DNA of 64,000 nucleotides from Trichobilharzia regenti (lineage: Eukaryota > Platyhelminthes > Trematoda > Strigeidida > Schistosomatidae): NCBI GenBank assembly GCA_944472135.2, contig OX235270.1, positions 118,931,842-118,995,841 of the forward strand, in the 5' to 3' direction. Below are positions 33,236-44,349 of this stretch, piece after piece. Within the stretch, counting starts at the first letter, position 1. Each line of letters opens with the position of its first letter. The notes under the pieces were generated by a model. That model was not told the origin of the DNA and made no database searches. It saw only the letters and a list, made by a program, of their open reading frames with translations. The position numbers and the translations under genes were made by a program.

Positions 33236-33340
33236 ACCATCATCATGACGGCCTGGTCAGTTGGGGAAGTTCTGGTGAAAGTGAAGAAGATGAAGCCTCT
33301 GTGACAGATAGACTTCTTGATGACTATCCACAAATAAGTG
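33236..33340 (+). CDS. Secreted acidic His-rich protein, exon 4
   Basis: Acceptor TTCATTACAG ends at 33235; consensus donor GTAAGA begins at 33341; 105 bases, phase 1 to phase 1. It encodes residues 146-180: NHHHDGLVSWGSSGESEED, then EASVTDRLLDDYPQIS. The start matches the start of exon 3 (H, GL, WG and following Gly in register), so the two exons look like a duplication. It is acidic and has no cysteine. The exon is too short to stand out as an open frame and was found by phase and splice signals, so its boundaries are inferred. Confidence 0.7.
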
Positions 33341-34690
33341 GTAAGATAATTTTTTGGTCATATTTTCCATGGAAAAAACTAAGAGGGAGATGTACCTTTT
33401 GTCCCTGTGACATAACTAGAAGTTTTATACGAATCTATTTCATTTTCTCAGAAGAGAAATGAGATCGAATGCTCGCTTGAACATATTGACCTAAACATTG
33501 TAGTTTCGGATTTAAAATCAGTAAGCTTAGTGACTGCACTGTCGACAGAAGCTTCTTCTGCTAAATTTACTTCACACAAAGGGCTGTTCACAACTTGATT
33601 TTTATTTTAATCACGTCAGGGTATTCACTATATCGCACTCATTTAATGTTGGAGAAGGAAGGAGATTACCTGTCTTGCGAAGTTGCTCACACTGTAGACG
33701 CAGAAGCTTAAGTAATTAAGCTTAACCAACTCATTTTAAGTAAGGATTACAGCTAAGTGTCAAAGGTAAACGTCCGGGAAAATGTATATAGTATATAATA
33801 AGTTAAATGAATTGAGCATATTTTCAGCGTTTGACGTCGCGTACATGTTATCAAATTTTAAACTTCAAATCTTTGACAAAACTGCTGAAGAATATTATCA
33901 ACAGTTGGTATACCAGTAAAGCTTTTAACGTTACTTTTGATATCTGGATAATTATGTTTTACTGGACATCATGCGTTACTATGAGTTGATTTCTTTTAAA
34001 AGATGTCTACACTGAATTCATTGACATATAGGATTCATACTGTATGGAAAAGTATTTACTGCTCTACCAACAAGAACAAGAAAAAGCAGATATAGGTATA
34101 GAGCATATCATTTGGTATTAATATGTAAGATGTGTATAATTCTTTAAAATTTCAAGCCTCATGCCTACCTATGATCTATACACTAAAAGACAGATAATTA
34201 AGAAAAATGGAATCGAATGTTGTAGACTTGTACTAAGAAGCAAAGGAAGGCAGTGCATAAAGTGAATGTAGTGCTTGATTTTGGATCGTAGGGCTAAGGT
34301 GCAAATGTGTTCGCTTCATGTAATCTCCCAACGTTATCATCTGAAGCTTTGAGATGTTTATTCTAAAAGCGTTTTGTAAATTGCAGCCGAAAAGTCAACG
34401 TCGTCTGCCTTGAGCCAGAAATCAATGATTTGATTAACTGTTTACTATTAGCTTTCCTCTGCTATGGATTTATACTTTTTCACTGTTATACAGCGACTTC
34501 GTTTTCTCTCAGGTTACTGTAAAAGTTTGGAGAATGATAGTAATGAGTTATCTTACTGCTTAGCTTTACTGAGCATAATGTACTTTAGCTAAAAAAGTGA
34601 TGGTTTAGCGGACAAAAAATTAATCACAAAATAACGATCAAATGATGTTCTTGGTGCATGAATGCACACCACCTGGCTTATATGAAGCAT
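33341..34690. other. Intron 4 of gene 2, no feature supported
   Basis: AT-rich, with no in-phase small exon recognised. A hammerhead remnant follows at 34700. Confidence 0.35.
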
Positions 34691-34699
34691 AACTTCAGT

Positions 34700-34790
34700 T
34701 ATTCAGTTGATGATGGCTAGCACTGAAATCCATGGAGTACTCTTAATCTTATTCAGGACTCGTCATCTGCATGTATATGTATTTTCAGGG
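34700..34790 (-). ncRNA. Sm-alpha-type hammerhead remnant
   Basis: On the - strand: TGCAGATGACGAGTCCTGAA, a diverged middle, CTCCATGGATTTCAGTGCTAG and CCATCATC, which follow the order of the Sm-alpha repeat at 22885. GAAA and stem III are lost, so only the family relation is supported. Confidence 0.45.
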
Positions 34791-35028
34791 AATCATACTG
34801 TGTGTCTTTAGACTCGAACTCAGCACACACGTCACATAACCAAAATTATCCTAAAGATTCGGAATGAAACTGAAATGTACAGTATGAAATAGCTGGAAGT
34901 CTATCCGATTTCAATAATATTGAGAGACTTGTTGTTTGTAAGGAAGATCACCTATAAAGAGTAAATTAGGTTAACCTGTTTGTTACAGTTCATTTATTCT
35001 TGCGGTATTTATTTATTTATTTACGTAG

Positions 35029-35549
35029 ATGATAACAGTACACCTGAGTACGAAAGTGAATCACCGTCTGTAAACGTCACAGTCAATAAACAGTCAATTG
35101 AATCATCCCCAAATATGACAACTGTATCAACATCAACTCATAATGACAATCATCATCACCATCACCATGATAACCATCAACATGAAAACCAATCACATCA
35201 CTATGAAAACAATGACGAAGATGATAACAGCGATAATTTATCTGACAAACACCATATTGACCATTTAGTTGACCCATTATTATCAGATCTGTATTTAGGA
35301 AACAATCATTCAACAGTTCCACTTCAGATAGATAATGAAACTGATGTATCAAAAATTGAGTCAGCCTGTAGAAAATGTATTAAATGGCAGCAATTGCATT
35401 CGACTCTTCCATGTATATTATATCCATTGAATTTCAATATACCAGAACAAGTCAACCAAACAAAACTGGTTTATATACATGTTATGAGAAAAGTAGTTGC
35501 TCAAATAAACAACAGCCTGAATGAACTGTTACTAGACCTGGAGCTGTGA
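35029..35549 (+). CDS. Secreted acidic His-rich protein, last exon 5
   Basis: Acceptor TTTACGTAG ends at 35028, in phase 1 with exon 4; stop TGA at 35547-35549. It encodes residues 181-353. A Ser/Thr-rich start with sequons (NST, NVT, NMT) leads to a histidine-rich stretch with six consecutive His (residues 222-227) and HDNHQHENQSHHYENN, then an Asp/Asn-rich acidic part. A more ordinary C-terminal region follows (about 255-353) with DHLVDPLLSDLYLG, three cysteines (C294, C297, C309) and a hydrophobic/amphipathic end (VYIHVMRKVVAQINNSL, NELLLDLEL). About nine sequons lie in this exon. The His stretch may bind metal; that is inference. No family recognised. Confidence 0.8.
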
Positions 35550-35698
35550 TCAATGTCCTACGTCTAAACATGATTCAAATATTTCTGATCAGTGAACAGT
35601 ATTAATATTCTCTGTGTACTTTTTCTAGAGTAAACTTTAATTTAATTAATTATACTTGTCTATTTAATATACAAAATATAAGTAGTATAAATTTAAAC

Positions 35699-35704
35699 AA
35701 TAAA
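35699..35704 (+). terminator. Poly(A) signal of gene 2
   Basis: AATAAA 150 bases after the stop codon at 35549, with a T-rich region downstream. It gives a 3' UTR of about 170 bases. Confidence 0.6.
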
Positions 35705-35714
35705 TTTTCGACGT

Positions 35715-36733
35715 TTTAGTATTATTCTGTACTTTGTAACAAAATGAAAAATAACAGTATTTTTTGTTTGTTATATTCACTGAATACCATCCTTTGCCTC
35801 ATTTTGGTTACCAACCAAGTTACATTGTTAAATGTACCTGTTCAGGTTTAGTTAGAGTTTAATGCAGGTTAACTGAAGTCCTAAATGAAATAGGTTATTT
35901 AATAGCCTCGTTTTCTCTATTTCGCCATTACAGCTTATTGTTTTATGTTCACCGAGTTGAAAAATCTGAGGCTTCGAGATAAGAACATATCTACGTAAGA
36001 AAATACCGATTACACACTTAACGGATATCGTATGCATGGGATGACCGACTTATCATCCGTTGGATTTGTTCAGTTGCATTAGCAGTAGAGATGGTGTAAC
36101 CAGAAACTACTGATACAAATGATCCCATGTAAAGAGTCAGTTGATAGCTGTAAGCTTTCAGTAGAAGGTGAGATGACGACAACTTTGTGTCATACTTCTT
36201 GACACTGTTCATCACTTCATGAGTTACAAAGGATATGCCACCAGACATCATTATGAATTGTAGAATATGGGGCTCATTCGATGCAATTTTGTAAGGTAGG
36301 CGTTTTCAGAAATACTGCGGCCCTATTAAAAGCTGAATAAATATTATACTGAAGCAGTCCAAGCATGGGACACTAAAAAACAGAGTGCATCTTAGTCAAT
36401 GATTGATAATTTTCTAGCGTAATTAAATGAAGTGTTTAATGTGACATCAGCGTATCGAACAAACCGTATTTCATTTGTCTTAGCAACTCTGTTCTGTTAC
36501 ATCTAATTGTTTGATTTAAGCCTTAGACAATATTTTGACTTAAAATTCATTGTGAAAACACCAAGAAGAACACACTAGTGCAAATTATCACTTGAAGTGT
36601 ACTGCATAGATTCCTTCAAATCAATAAGCCTGGACAAATACTGAGACGAGTTTGTCTATAACTCCAGTGTCTCCTCATTTGCGGATAGATATTTCGCCTT
36701 TTACTAAAGATTTCCGTGGGGAGGCACAATCTT
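35715..36733. other. No feature supported
   Basis: Intergenic. Two - strand open frames here (35852-36037, 36018-36251) overlap each other and have no splice or motif support. Confidence 0.35.
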
Positions 36734-36912
36734 GCGCATCGATGGCACAGTGGTTAGGACTCTCGCCGACCTTACAAATAGTCCGGACTTCGATCCCCTG
36801 CTGGTGCATACCTGATGTCTATGGTCTGCCTGCAAAATTTGGGCTACCGATATCACATGCTGAAAATTCCACACCTGTACCAAAAATACGGTGTGGAGTA
36901 AAGTTGTAGACG
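36734..36912 (+). mobile_element. tRNA-headed SINE, family A
   Basis: Head GCGCATCGATGGCACAGTGG, B box ACTTCGATCCCC, and the family A body (ATGTCTATGGTCTGCCTGCA to GGTGTGGAGTAAAGTTGTA). About 10% diverged from the copy at 397. No A-rich tail remains. Confidence 0.8.
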
Positions 36913-37720
36913 TGTTAAAGAAGGAAAATCCGAAGTATATCATAGAATCTTTGACTGCCTTGTTCTTACATTATTCTACAATTCACAGATACATCTATGT
37001 AGACTAAATTTAGTAATCAACAAGGAAAAAGACTGACAGGGTGAAAAAATATAAGAATGATTAGTGAACAAAGAAAATCCTATGTACAACATTAACTAAT
37101 CTTTTAAATGTAAGGCTAATGAAACAGTCACTACCCACATAGCTATACGAAAATCTCTGGAAATAGCCAGCTATAAAGAATACAGTTCAATTCATCCATG
37201 AAACCCCCCAAAGTCTGATTCACTTTGAAGTTGGTCATGAAGATATTCAAAGGAAGCTTTGCAATAGAGCTTTGTGTTTAAAATATTGGACTTGTAGTTG
37301 AAATGCACGTCAACAGTGCATGCAATTTTTATACAAAATTATCAACAAATTCATCAGTTAAACAGTTTTACGGGATAAGATTTTACTGAAACCATTGCAA
37401 TTTTATTGGCTTCATTTAAGCTCCTTATCTACTTGACGCTTCATCCATTTTAGTTAAACGAAGTAGACTTCACAGTTGTAAAAAGTGAACACCTGTAGGC
37501 TAACTGCAAAATAATCCGCAAGAATTTCATCTATGCAGTAAGTGCCATGATGGGATGTGATGGCCCAAAGACTTCACTATATCATTCATATTGATATTAC
37601 GAAAGGCAGATTACAAAACTGAAACTTATAGAGATTATCAGAGAAATAGCTGTAACTGAGTTGAAAAACTAAACATATTACTATGATTGATGAGTCCTAT
37701 TGAAGCCAGTATTCCTATTA
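36913..37720. other. No feature supported
   Basis: AT-rich, without a supportable gene or repeat. Confidence 0.35.
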
Positions 37721-37724
37721 TAAT

Positions 37725-38160
37725 AATTCTCATTTGTTTTTTAAGTGGAAAATAGATCTTCAACAACACATCTGCATTTCATCCTGCTCTCTGCAGTCTT
37801 CCTTAGCCAGCCCCACGAGTGCTCATAGGTTCTGATCTCCTCCTCATATGATCCCCTCCATGTCATTCTAAGGCGCCTAACTCGTCGTTCCCCATTCGAG
37901 TTGCACTCGGGAAGGCCGGTGGGCGATGTCGCTTAACGGTCTCCTCAGAGTGTGTTGTCCATCTCCATTTTACGGCAGCATATTTGCTAGGCGATCAGTT
38001 CTTTGTTGATAATCGTTTCTGGTTGGTCATCTCTTTTTCACAGTATACAGCAAATGCAGCTGTTAATGAAAGTCTGAAGCCTATTCGAGATGCTTGTCTA
38101 GTGACACGCCCATCAAGTGTTTGGACCATATAGAAGCAACAGCTGACAATGTGACTCTTC
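37725..38160 (-). mobile_element. RTE-like LINE 3' fragment
   Basis: On the - strand: the family's C-terminal block in broken frames (a WRWTTHSEETVKRHRPPAFP-like region at 37900-37960, upstream of SNSNGERRV and MTWRGSYEEE), and a degraded tail with AAGATCTATTTTCCAC in place of the ATGTTCCAC end. Several indels. Confidence 0.6.
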
Positions 38161-39115
38161 ATCATACCTACAAACACCTGGCATCTCTATCCTCTGTAAA
38201 GAGTGTTTGTTTGTGTATGGAAGTAGATTCTCTATATAACTGGTAACAAAGTCCTTTGTTTTTTTTGGTCGTAGGTTGAGTATTTTCGCTTTAAAAGATT
38301 TGTAACTCGTTAATTATTTCACGTCAATGCTAGCTGAGCTTAGAATCACCTCATAAACGGTAATCACACAACATATCCATATATATGTCATATTTACAGC
38401 TTTCTAACAAGCCCGAAAATTACTACAAAACCTCATATGAAAAAACCACTTTGTTTGAGTGCTTTTTCCACTTCTAAAACACAAATAAAGCAAAAAAATG
38501 ATATGCAGTGAATCGAAATTTGATTGTACAACATTTCGATACACTGCGCAAAATATTTTAATTTATTGACAACATTTAATTTTAATCGCATAATAAACAA
38601 TTCAAAAGGTATTTTGTTGGAATTAGTGTTTTATATTTATTTACTTGAACGAAATATTCCCAAATTGAGTCATAAGAAAAGGCACAAACAGCGAAGAAAA
38701 TTTTCTTTTCGACGATTCATTTTCATGAGCTGTACAATCGTAATTATAATTAAACACAGAAGATTTTTTGACCAATCAGATACTTGTAAACTTTGTCCTT
38801 GAAAATTCTACAACATAGTGTGAGGTGTAAGAAGGGATGACTAATTGTAAGTTAGAAAGGAGACAGAAGTTGACATGGCCTAATAAGTGTGAGATAATGA
38901 CTAATCAATAAGCTAGTGTAGAGTGGACGGGAACTAGTGGAAAGGTTATACAGTAGTTTTGTATAAGATCTGTGTGAAAAAGCAATGTTATTAATAAACA
39001 GTCATAGAGTAGTAATAAAATATGGATGGTGGGAATAGTAATAATAATAAAAGTATTAAGAACAGTAATAATAATAATAATAATAGTGAACTTACATATT
39101 AAAAGAGAGGGGAAA
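38161..39115. other. Possible 3' UTR of the PLE at 39251
   Basis: No gene. A-rich with TAA/AATAAT runs at about 39040-39090. Because the PLE at 39251-40280 is on the - strand, this is where its 3' region would lie, but no boundary was found. Confidence 0.3.
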
Positions 39116-39118
39116 AAT

Positions 39119-39176
39119 TATAGATTTTGGGGAGAGGCATATAATTATAAGATTATGCCTCTCCCCAAAATCTATA
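39119..39176. repeat. Perfect 23-bp inverted repeat (hairpin)
   Basis: The left arm, 39119-39141 (core GATTTTGGGGAGAGGCAT), is matched exactly in reverse by 39154-39176 around a 12-base AT loop. It lies about 75 bases beyond the end of the PLE coding region. It may be a terminal structure of that element or an independent hairpin. Confidence 0.8.
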
Positions 39177-39250
39177 CACCTGATGCAATATCTTATATAT
39201 GACATTATTGTTCCACTTGACTTAAAGTAAGAAAAATTATAGTAAGAAGT

Positions 39251-40280
39251 TTACTCTGGCCATGGTAGGGCTAGAGAATGTATGTATCGTTTTTGTATGC
39301 ATAGGTCCGGTTTTATGTCACGAATAGCTAATGCCTCAGCTATGTACAGATGTCGTATCCGGAGTCCTTTTGTACGATATTGAGGGACTCTGTGTACCAC
39401 TGTGAAGCATTCGTGTGGGGGTGCTCGATGTCCGGAGATAACAAGGTGTTCGAGGATTGAGCTGTTGCTATTCTTTTCTCCTCTGGCTAACCAAGCTGGG
39501 CAGTGTTCCAGGATACGTTTGTGGACTTGACGTTGCCTACGGCCGATATACTTTGCTCCACACGAGCAAGTGAGTTGATAAATACACATTGAAGTGGCCA
39601 AAGGCGGTATCTTGTCCTTAATGTTAGACTGGATTAACTGTCTGAAGGAGAATGTTATACGTAGAGTGGCTGTTGGGAATGTCTTCTTCAGACTTTTTGA
39701 AAGGCGGTTTCTGAGAATTTCCGCTGCGATGTCACCTATGAGTTCTAGGTTCATGAAGAGAGTCTTCTTAGGAACCGTTGTGATATTTGGCACCGGGGGC
39801 TTCTCCTTCATGTTTTTTGTCGATGAATCTTGGTGGATACCCATTCTCTAGTAGGGTTTCACGCAATAAATTTAATTCTTTCTCCACCGTGTCTTCCGAG
39901 CAGATTTTTCTAATCCTTGAGCACAATGTACGTACCAAGTTTCTCTTTCGGGTCAGTGGAACAAAGCTCTGGAAGTTGATAAACTGTCCAGTCCATGTTG
40001 GCTTACGGTATATCGATATTTGGATCGTACAGTCGTCTCTTCTGGTGAGTAATACATCGAGGAATGGAAATGCGTTGTTCGTTTCGCGTTCTAAGGTGAA
40101 TCTTATTGATTGATGAGCTGCGTTGAAGGTTTTCAGGAGAGAATCTAAGTCACATTTTTCATCACAGATTATAAACGTATCATCTACATATCTCTTATAT
40201 AAGTGCAGTTGACTTATCAAGGGATCAAGGATGTTGTTTTCAAGACTCGCTATGAAACAGTTCACTGAGTTTGTTTTCAA
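39251..40280 (-). mobile_element. Penelope-like element, RT end and GIY-YIG nuclease
   Basis: Two long overlapping - strand frames. The first (40280-39768) has the RT catalytic box YKRYVDDTFII (about 40180-40200), FPFLDVLLTRRDD and the IYRKPTWTGQFINFQSF block. The second (39844-39251) has a linker, then the GIY-YIG-type nuclease with CIYQLTCSCGAKYIGRR (about 39540-39590), RILEHCPAWL, and the ending LCIQKRYIHSLALPWPE. A single frameshift around 39790-39840 separates the two; each half is otherwise open, making this the best-preserved PLE in the window. The N-terminal half of the RT is missing. Confidence 0.9.
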
Positions 40281-40414
40281 TGCCTATTCAAATTACTTAC
40301 AAAAAGGTACAAATTTCAATCCAATATTGATGTTTGTGAAAAACTGAATGATTTTGATGGTGGTTTGTTTTAGTCTTAAGTTTTAGTCACGTTAACAACA
40401 TGAGTTACATTATG

Positions 40415-40475
40415 CTAGAGCACTCTAAGCTCTCCTTCATCAGTGTGGACAGAATTGATCCACTACTGCTTCTCA
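40415..40475 (-). ncRNA. Hammerhead-like remnant upstream of the PLE
   Basis: On the - strand: CCACACTGATGAAGGAGAGC then TTAGAGTGCTCTAGCATAAT. CTGATGA is kept and GAG-GCTC forms a near-palindromic stem III like that at 24284, but GAAA is absent. It lies 135 bases upstream of the PLE frame on the same strand. Confidence 0.4.
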
Positions 40476-40684
40476 TTCACCATAGTGTTTTGAGTAATAG
40501 TGTGGTGAAACACACTTTCATATTTTTAATATATTTTCTGTGAGTTGAAGTTTCTCTAGCGGTTTGAAAGATTTAGTGGTGTGGGGTTTCTAACCCCACG
40601 CCCAACCCTCACTCTTTACCCGGGCTTGGGACCGGCTAGAAAACTGGCGAGCTAGTTAACTAGGCCCCTACAAATAACGCGGAA

Positions 40685-42185
40685 CAAGACATGAAAGAAG
40701 AGTCTGGCAGACCACTACAAACAGTAATGGACAGCATACGAAATGGTTACATCAAAACCGTCATGTGCAATATGAACGCCAAACTAGGAATTGATAATAC
40801 AGGAAGAGAATTCATCATGGGTCAAGAGGCTCTCGGAGAAATCAATAAAGACGGAGAACCGTTCGCAGACTTCTGTTCTTTCAATGATTGGGTGATTGGA
40901 GCCAGTGTGTACAAGCACAAGGATATACACTAAGCAACATTGGTTTCGCTCTAAGGACACACTATGAACCGAATATATTTCATCTCAAGGAAGTGGAGAC
41001 GCAGCCTGTTGGATATAAAGGCGAGAAAGGAAGCAGATGTGGGCTCAGACCATAATCTAGTTCAGGGAACCTTCAAGGTGAAGCTGAAATCCTTCAGAAT
41101 AACTGGAGACAGTCCACTGGAATTCAAGTTCAACATCCAGAAACTGAAGGACAAAACCACAAGGGGTGCCCTCACTACAGATCAGATGAGAACAAAGTCA
41201 GAGATACTACGTGGCATCACGGAAGAAACCTGTGTGGAAAAACACTGGAACTCTCTTAAAGCGATATTTAAAGAAAACGTGGACAACTGTTGTAGGAAGA
41301 AAGAAGAGACAAGACAAGGAATAAATCTAAACAAACACGTACCTGGAAGCTAATAAAAGAGAGGAGAGGAGAGGAGGATGGTGAAACAGGAGATGGCTCA
41401 ATGCAAAGATGGATGAGAGAAGAGAAGGAGAAGCTGACTTCACTGCAATCTACACTACACTGAGTGAAGAAAGAGGTGAATAGGAGTGCCACGAAGGACA
41501 AAAGACAATTCTACTACACACTGACAACTGAATTAGAAAAGGTTGCAAGTAAAAGAAACCTTCGAACACTATATGAAATAATCAGGTCTATCTCTATCCC
41601 GTAAAGCATCAACCAAGTTGATGAAACCAATTAAAGGTGCTCAGGGGAACCTGATTGCCAAGGCGGATAAAAAAGTAAAACAATGGACTGATCAGTTCAA
41701 AGGACTCTTGAATCGACCATCATCTGCAACTGGTTCAGAAATACACCACCACCAACAACATGCACAGAACTGCCTGCGAGAACCGCCTGTCAGTGGACAC
41801 CAATCCTCCAAAGAAAGCAGAATTCCTCAATGCGATCAAGCTACTGAATGCCTGCAGTGAAGTCAACAGCAACAGACCGAATTTTTCACCCTGAAACACT
41901 GAAAACGCACCAAGAGACTACGTCAGATATGCTGACGTCATTATTGCAAACGTTTTGGAGGGAAGGAAGGAAAGGTGTCTATCAGTTGGAAGAAAGGCTG
42001 GCCACCTTGTCAAGCCACCAAAGGACTACCCAAGCCTCTGTAAGAACTGGCGCGGAATCATGCTCTTGTCCACGCCACGTAAAATAAAAGTAAGTCACAA
42101 CATCCTGGAGAGAATAAACGATGCAGTGGATACAGAAATCCGCCAGCCCCACCGGAACAGCCTGGATTCTGGAAAGACGAATCAT
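40685..42185 (+). mobile_element. RTE-like LINE, endonuclease to early RT
   Basis: The 5' half of the LINE. The APE-type endonuclease portion reads VMCNMNAKLGIDNTGREFIM (about 40760), GEPFADFCSFNDWVIGASVY and, after a stop, KADVGSDHNLVQGTFKVKLK (about 41035), where GSDHNLV is the conserved final motif of the nuclease. The linker (KFNIQKLKDKT, CVEKHWNSLKAIFKE) and degraded early RT (WTDQFKGLLNRPS; FWREGRKGVYQ) follow. Stops and frameshifts throughout. It ends abruptly against a PLE fragment. Confidence 0.8.
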
Positions 42186-42490
42186 GTATTAATCAAATTT
42201 AAAATCTACGCATCAAACTTCCCATCTTGGTTTAACAGAGGTGCGAAAAAAGCCATACTCAGCTCAAAACTAGCTCACTTCATCAATACTGACTGGACAT
42301 CATATCGACTCTAACAAAGCTCTTAAAGTTATTTATCGTACATATCAACCAATCTCTCGCATGGTCTACGAGAACGACTTTTGCATACAGCAGAGAAAAT
42401 CGGTTTTTCTTCTGAACGAGCCAAATCTGTATGTTCAAAAGAAATTTGTACAGCCCCTTTCTTTGCCACGGCCAACTAAATATGTGTATT
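42186..42490 (+). mobile_element. PLE C-terminal fragment
   Basis: The + strand encodes NFPSWFNRGAKKAILSSKL, LAHFIN, then, across frameshifts, FKVIYRTYQ-like sequence, RERLLHTAEK and NLYVQKKFVQPLSLPRP, which is the end of a GIY-YIG domain. An open frame (41955-42314) runs from the RTE remnant into this one by chance. Confidence 0.7.
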
Positions 42491-42815
42491 AGGTTTTGAA
42501 AAACAATTTTTCCCCTCCCCTTGTAACTAACTATCTTTTGACTTTGTTAATTTTCACAATTTTTTACAGTTCTAGCTAATTCTATTAACTTGTTGTTGTT
42601 GTTTGTATTTTACGTAACTCTTCTGGGTCATTCTTTTCTTCTTAGTCATCACCATCATCATCATCACTTACATCTTACAAATTTCGTGATCACTCAGTAA
42701 CCTGTTGCTAAATCCTAAGAATCAACTTATCTTGAATTCCATAAATAATTACTGTCACCCGTCTTTTAAAACTCAGATATCTTGTTACTAGTGCCTATTA
42801 GTTATTTGTTTTGGT
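42491..42815. other. No feature supported
   Basis: Includes a short (CAT)n run at about 42645-42667. Otherwise nothing recognisable. Confidence 0.35.
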
Positions 42816-42819
42816 GACC

Positions 42820-43135
42820 TTTAGGGTTTCAGCCGTCTCACATATCCATTTCATACTGCTCTGTGAAGTCGTCTTTAGTTCGCTTCGTGATTGCCCACAG
42901 GGTATCATCTCCCCACATCACCTCACCAGTGTCACTCCCCTGCTTCTCTTTTCCTCTCTACGGTTCAATGCGAAGTGACTCAATAGTCTTTTTGGTATGT
43001 GTTTGATCTATCCCTATTTTGTTGAGCAATAGGTTCTTGATTGGTTGCTTGAGTCCCTTATTTCTAATTCTTTTTGGTCGTCTGATCTTCACTGTAGAGC
43101 GAAGGAATGAAGCATTCACTGTTCAATAGTTGCTA
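42820..43135 (-). mobile_element. RTE-like LINE 3' fragment, degraded
   Basis: On the - strand the order of the family's last 300 bases is recognisable: AIRKTKRIRNKGLKQPIK-like, then the WR-VMWGDD block and a decayed ending at GAAACCCTAAAGGTCACC. No frame stays open. Confidence 0.5.
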
Positions 43136-43234
43136 TTATGTTATCTCAGCTAAGATATTTAGCTGCTTAGTTAAAAATATTTAATAGTAGTAGCAATAAT
43201 AATGACTTTATTTCAAACAGTTTACTTGCATCAC

Positions 43235-43303
43235 TCACTGGATAGCAATTACATCCAACTGACGAGTCTTACGTAGGACGAAGTGCACATCCTGGATATT
43301 ACT
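43235..43303 (+). ncRNA. Sm-alpha-type hammerhead ribozyme, near intact
   Basis: Reads ACATCCAA, core CTGACGAG, TCTTACGTAGGA, CGAAG, TGCACATC, CTGGATATTACTC. CTGANGA is intact, stem II pairs GTC(T) with (A)GGAC, stem III is GTG/CAT around CA, the cleavage triplet is ATC, and stem I pairs ATCC with GGAT. The base pair beside the cleavage site is A-C instead of G-C, and GAAA reads GAAG, putting a G-U pair at 15.1-16.1. The best-kept Sm-alpha copy here, but reduced activity is likely. Confidence 0.7.
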
Positions 43304-43309
43304 CTCAGC

Positions 43310-43990
43310 CATCACCAAACATGTAACTATTAATTTTACACAGCAGACGTTTCCATCCTCCCCAGTCTGTTTGTCTAATATCCAAATTTTAGAAATACGC
43401 AAATTGTGTAATGCTCTGCGAATGTTCAGATCAAATTACTGTAGCAACAAATAACCAAAAGACATCCGTGAAAAAAATTATACCCATCGAAAACTGTCAA
43501 GTATTCAAGAATAAGAAGAAAAAGGCCCGATAATCATGTTCACTACGATACGAGTCTATTACTGGATGACCAAGTGTTTCGGTCCTTGAAAGTCCCTTAC
43601 TACTTTCAAAGTCGACAGATTTGTAATCACTATGATTTTGGACTCAAACGAAAGAAAATGCCTCGTTTCTATTTTGTTTAGGCTTCAACCGCACTGTAGT
43701 TAAGCTCTAATAGTGGATTACTTATACAGATTCGCAACTGGTCTATGCCAGAAGTAAGCAGCGAACAATGTATTTCAGTCAATGAATTTTCAAATGATTT
43801 GTGACAGATGTATACTTTTTGTGTTCACAGATAAAGCTCAAACATAGTATTCTTCACCTAGTAGGTTAGTCCAAATGAATACATTCCTAAATGTATATAT
43901 ACCTATATATATGCAGATGTGTATACCGGCTAGCACTGGGTAAAAAGCTAAGTTGGTTCTCGTTTACTGGGTAACATATTGTTTGGTGCG
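43310..43990. other. No feature supported
   Basis: No exon or recognised repeat before the PLE remnant. Confidence 0.35.
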
Positions 43991-43999
43991 ATCAGAAGT

Positions 44000-44335
44000 C
44001 GACAGATACCCTAACTCAAACTGTGTATGCGAATTGATATGTACATTGGAAGGGCAGAAAGAAAAACATACCTCCGCTTTTTTAAACGTGTATGAAAAAG
44101 ACTACGTCTTAGGGGAACAAATGCTTCCAACAGTACCAATGCTAAGCATCTCTTTGCCATCAGTCATGAGGTGGACGTCACTAGACTGTCCAAAATAATT
44201 AGTATACAAAAGAGTTCATTTTCCCCCAAGTTTGCCAAAACGATCTCCATCAAGGACCTGAGACCTGATTTATGTGTTCAGAAATAAGCGGGTATCCTTC
44301 TTTCCTTGCCCTGGAAACTAGATGTTTTCATTCTC
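44000..44335 (+). mobile_element. PLE GIY-YIG remnant
   Basis: Weak but ordered traces on the + strand: NSNCVCELICTLEGQKEKH (start of the nuclease domain), then blocks from about 44200 including SLPKRSPS and DLICVQK, ending with LLSLPWKLDVF, comparable with LCVQKK-VQPLSLPWP elsewhere. Many frameshifts. Confidence 0.5.
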
Positions 44336-44349
44336 TCTTTCATTTGATT

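Noticed and set aside
34980..35028. N-terminal part of the long frame before exon 5
   Set aside because: These 16 codons precede a good acceptor in phase with exon 4 and read as low-complexity intron.
41955..42314. 119-codon frame as one protein
   Set aside because: The first half is RTE-like remnant in a shifted frame, the second half is a PLE fragment; it is a chance fusion across two dead elements.
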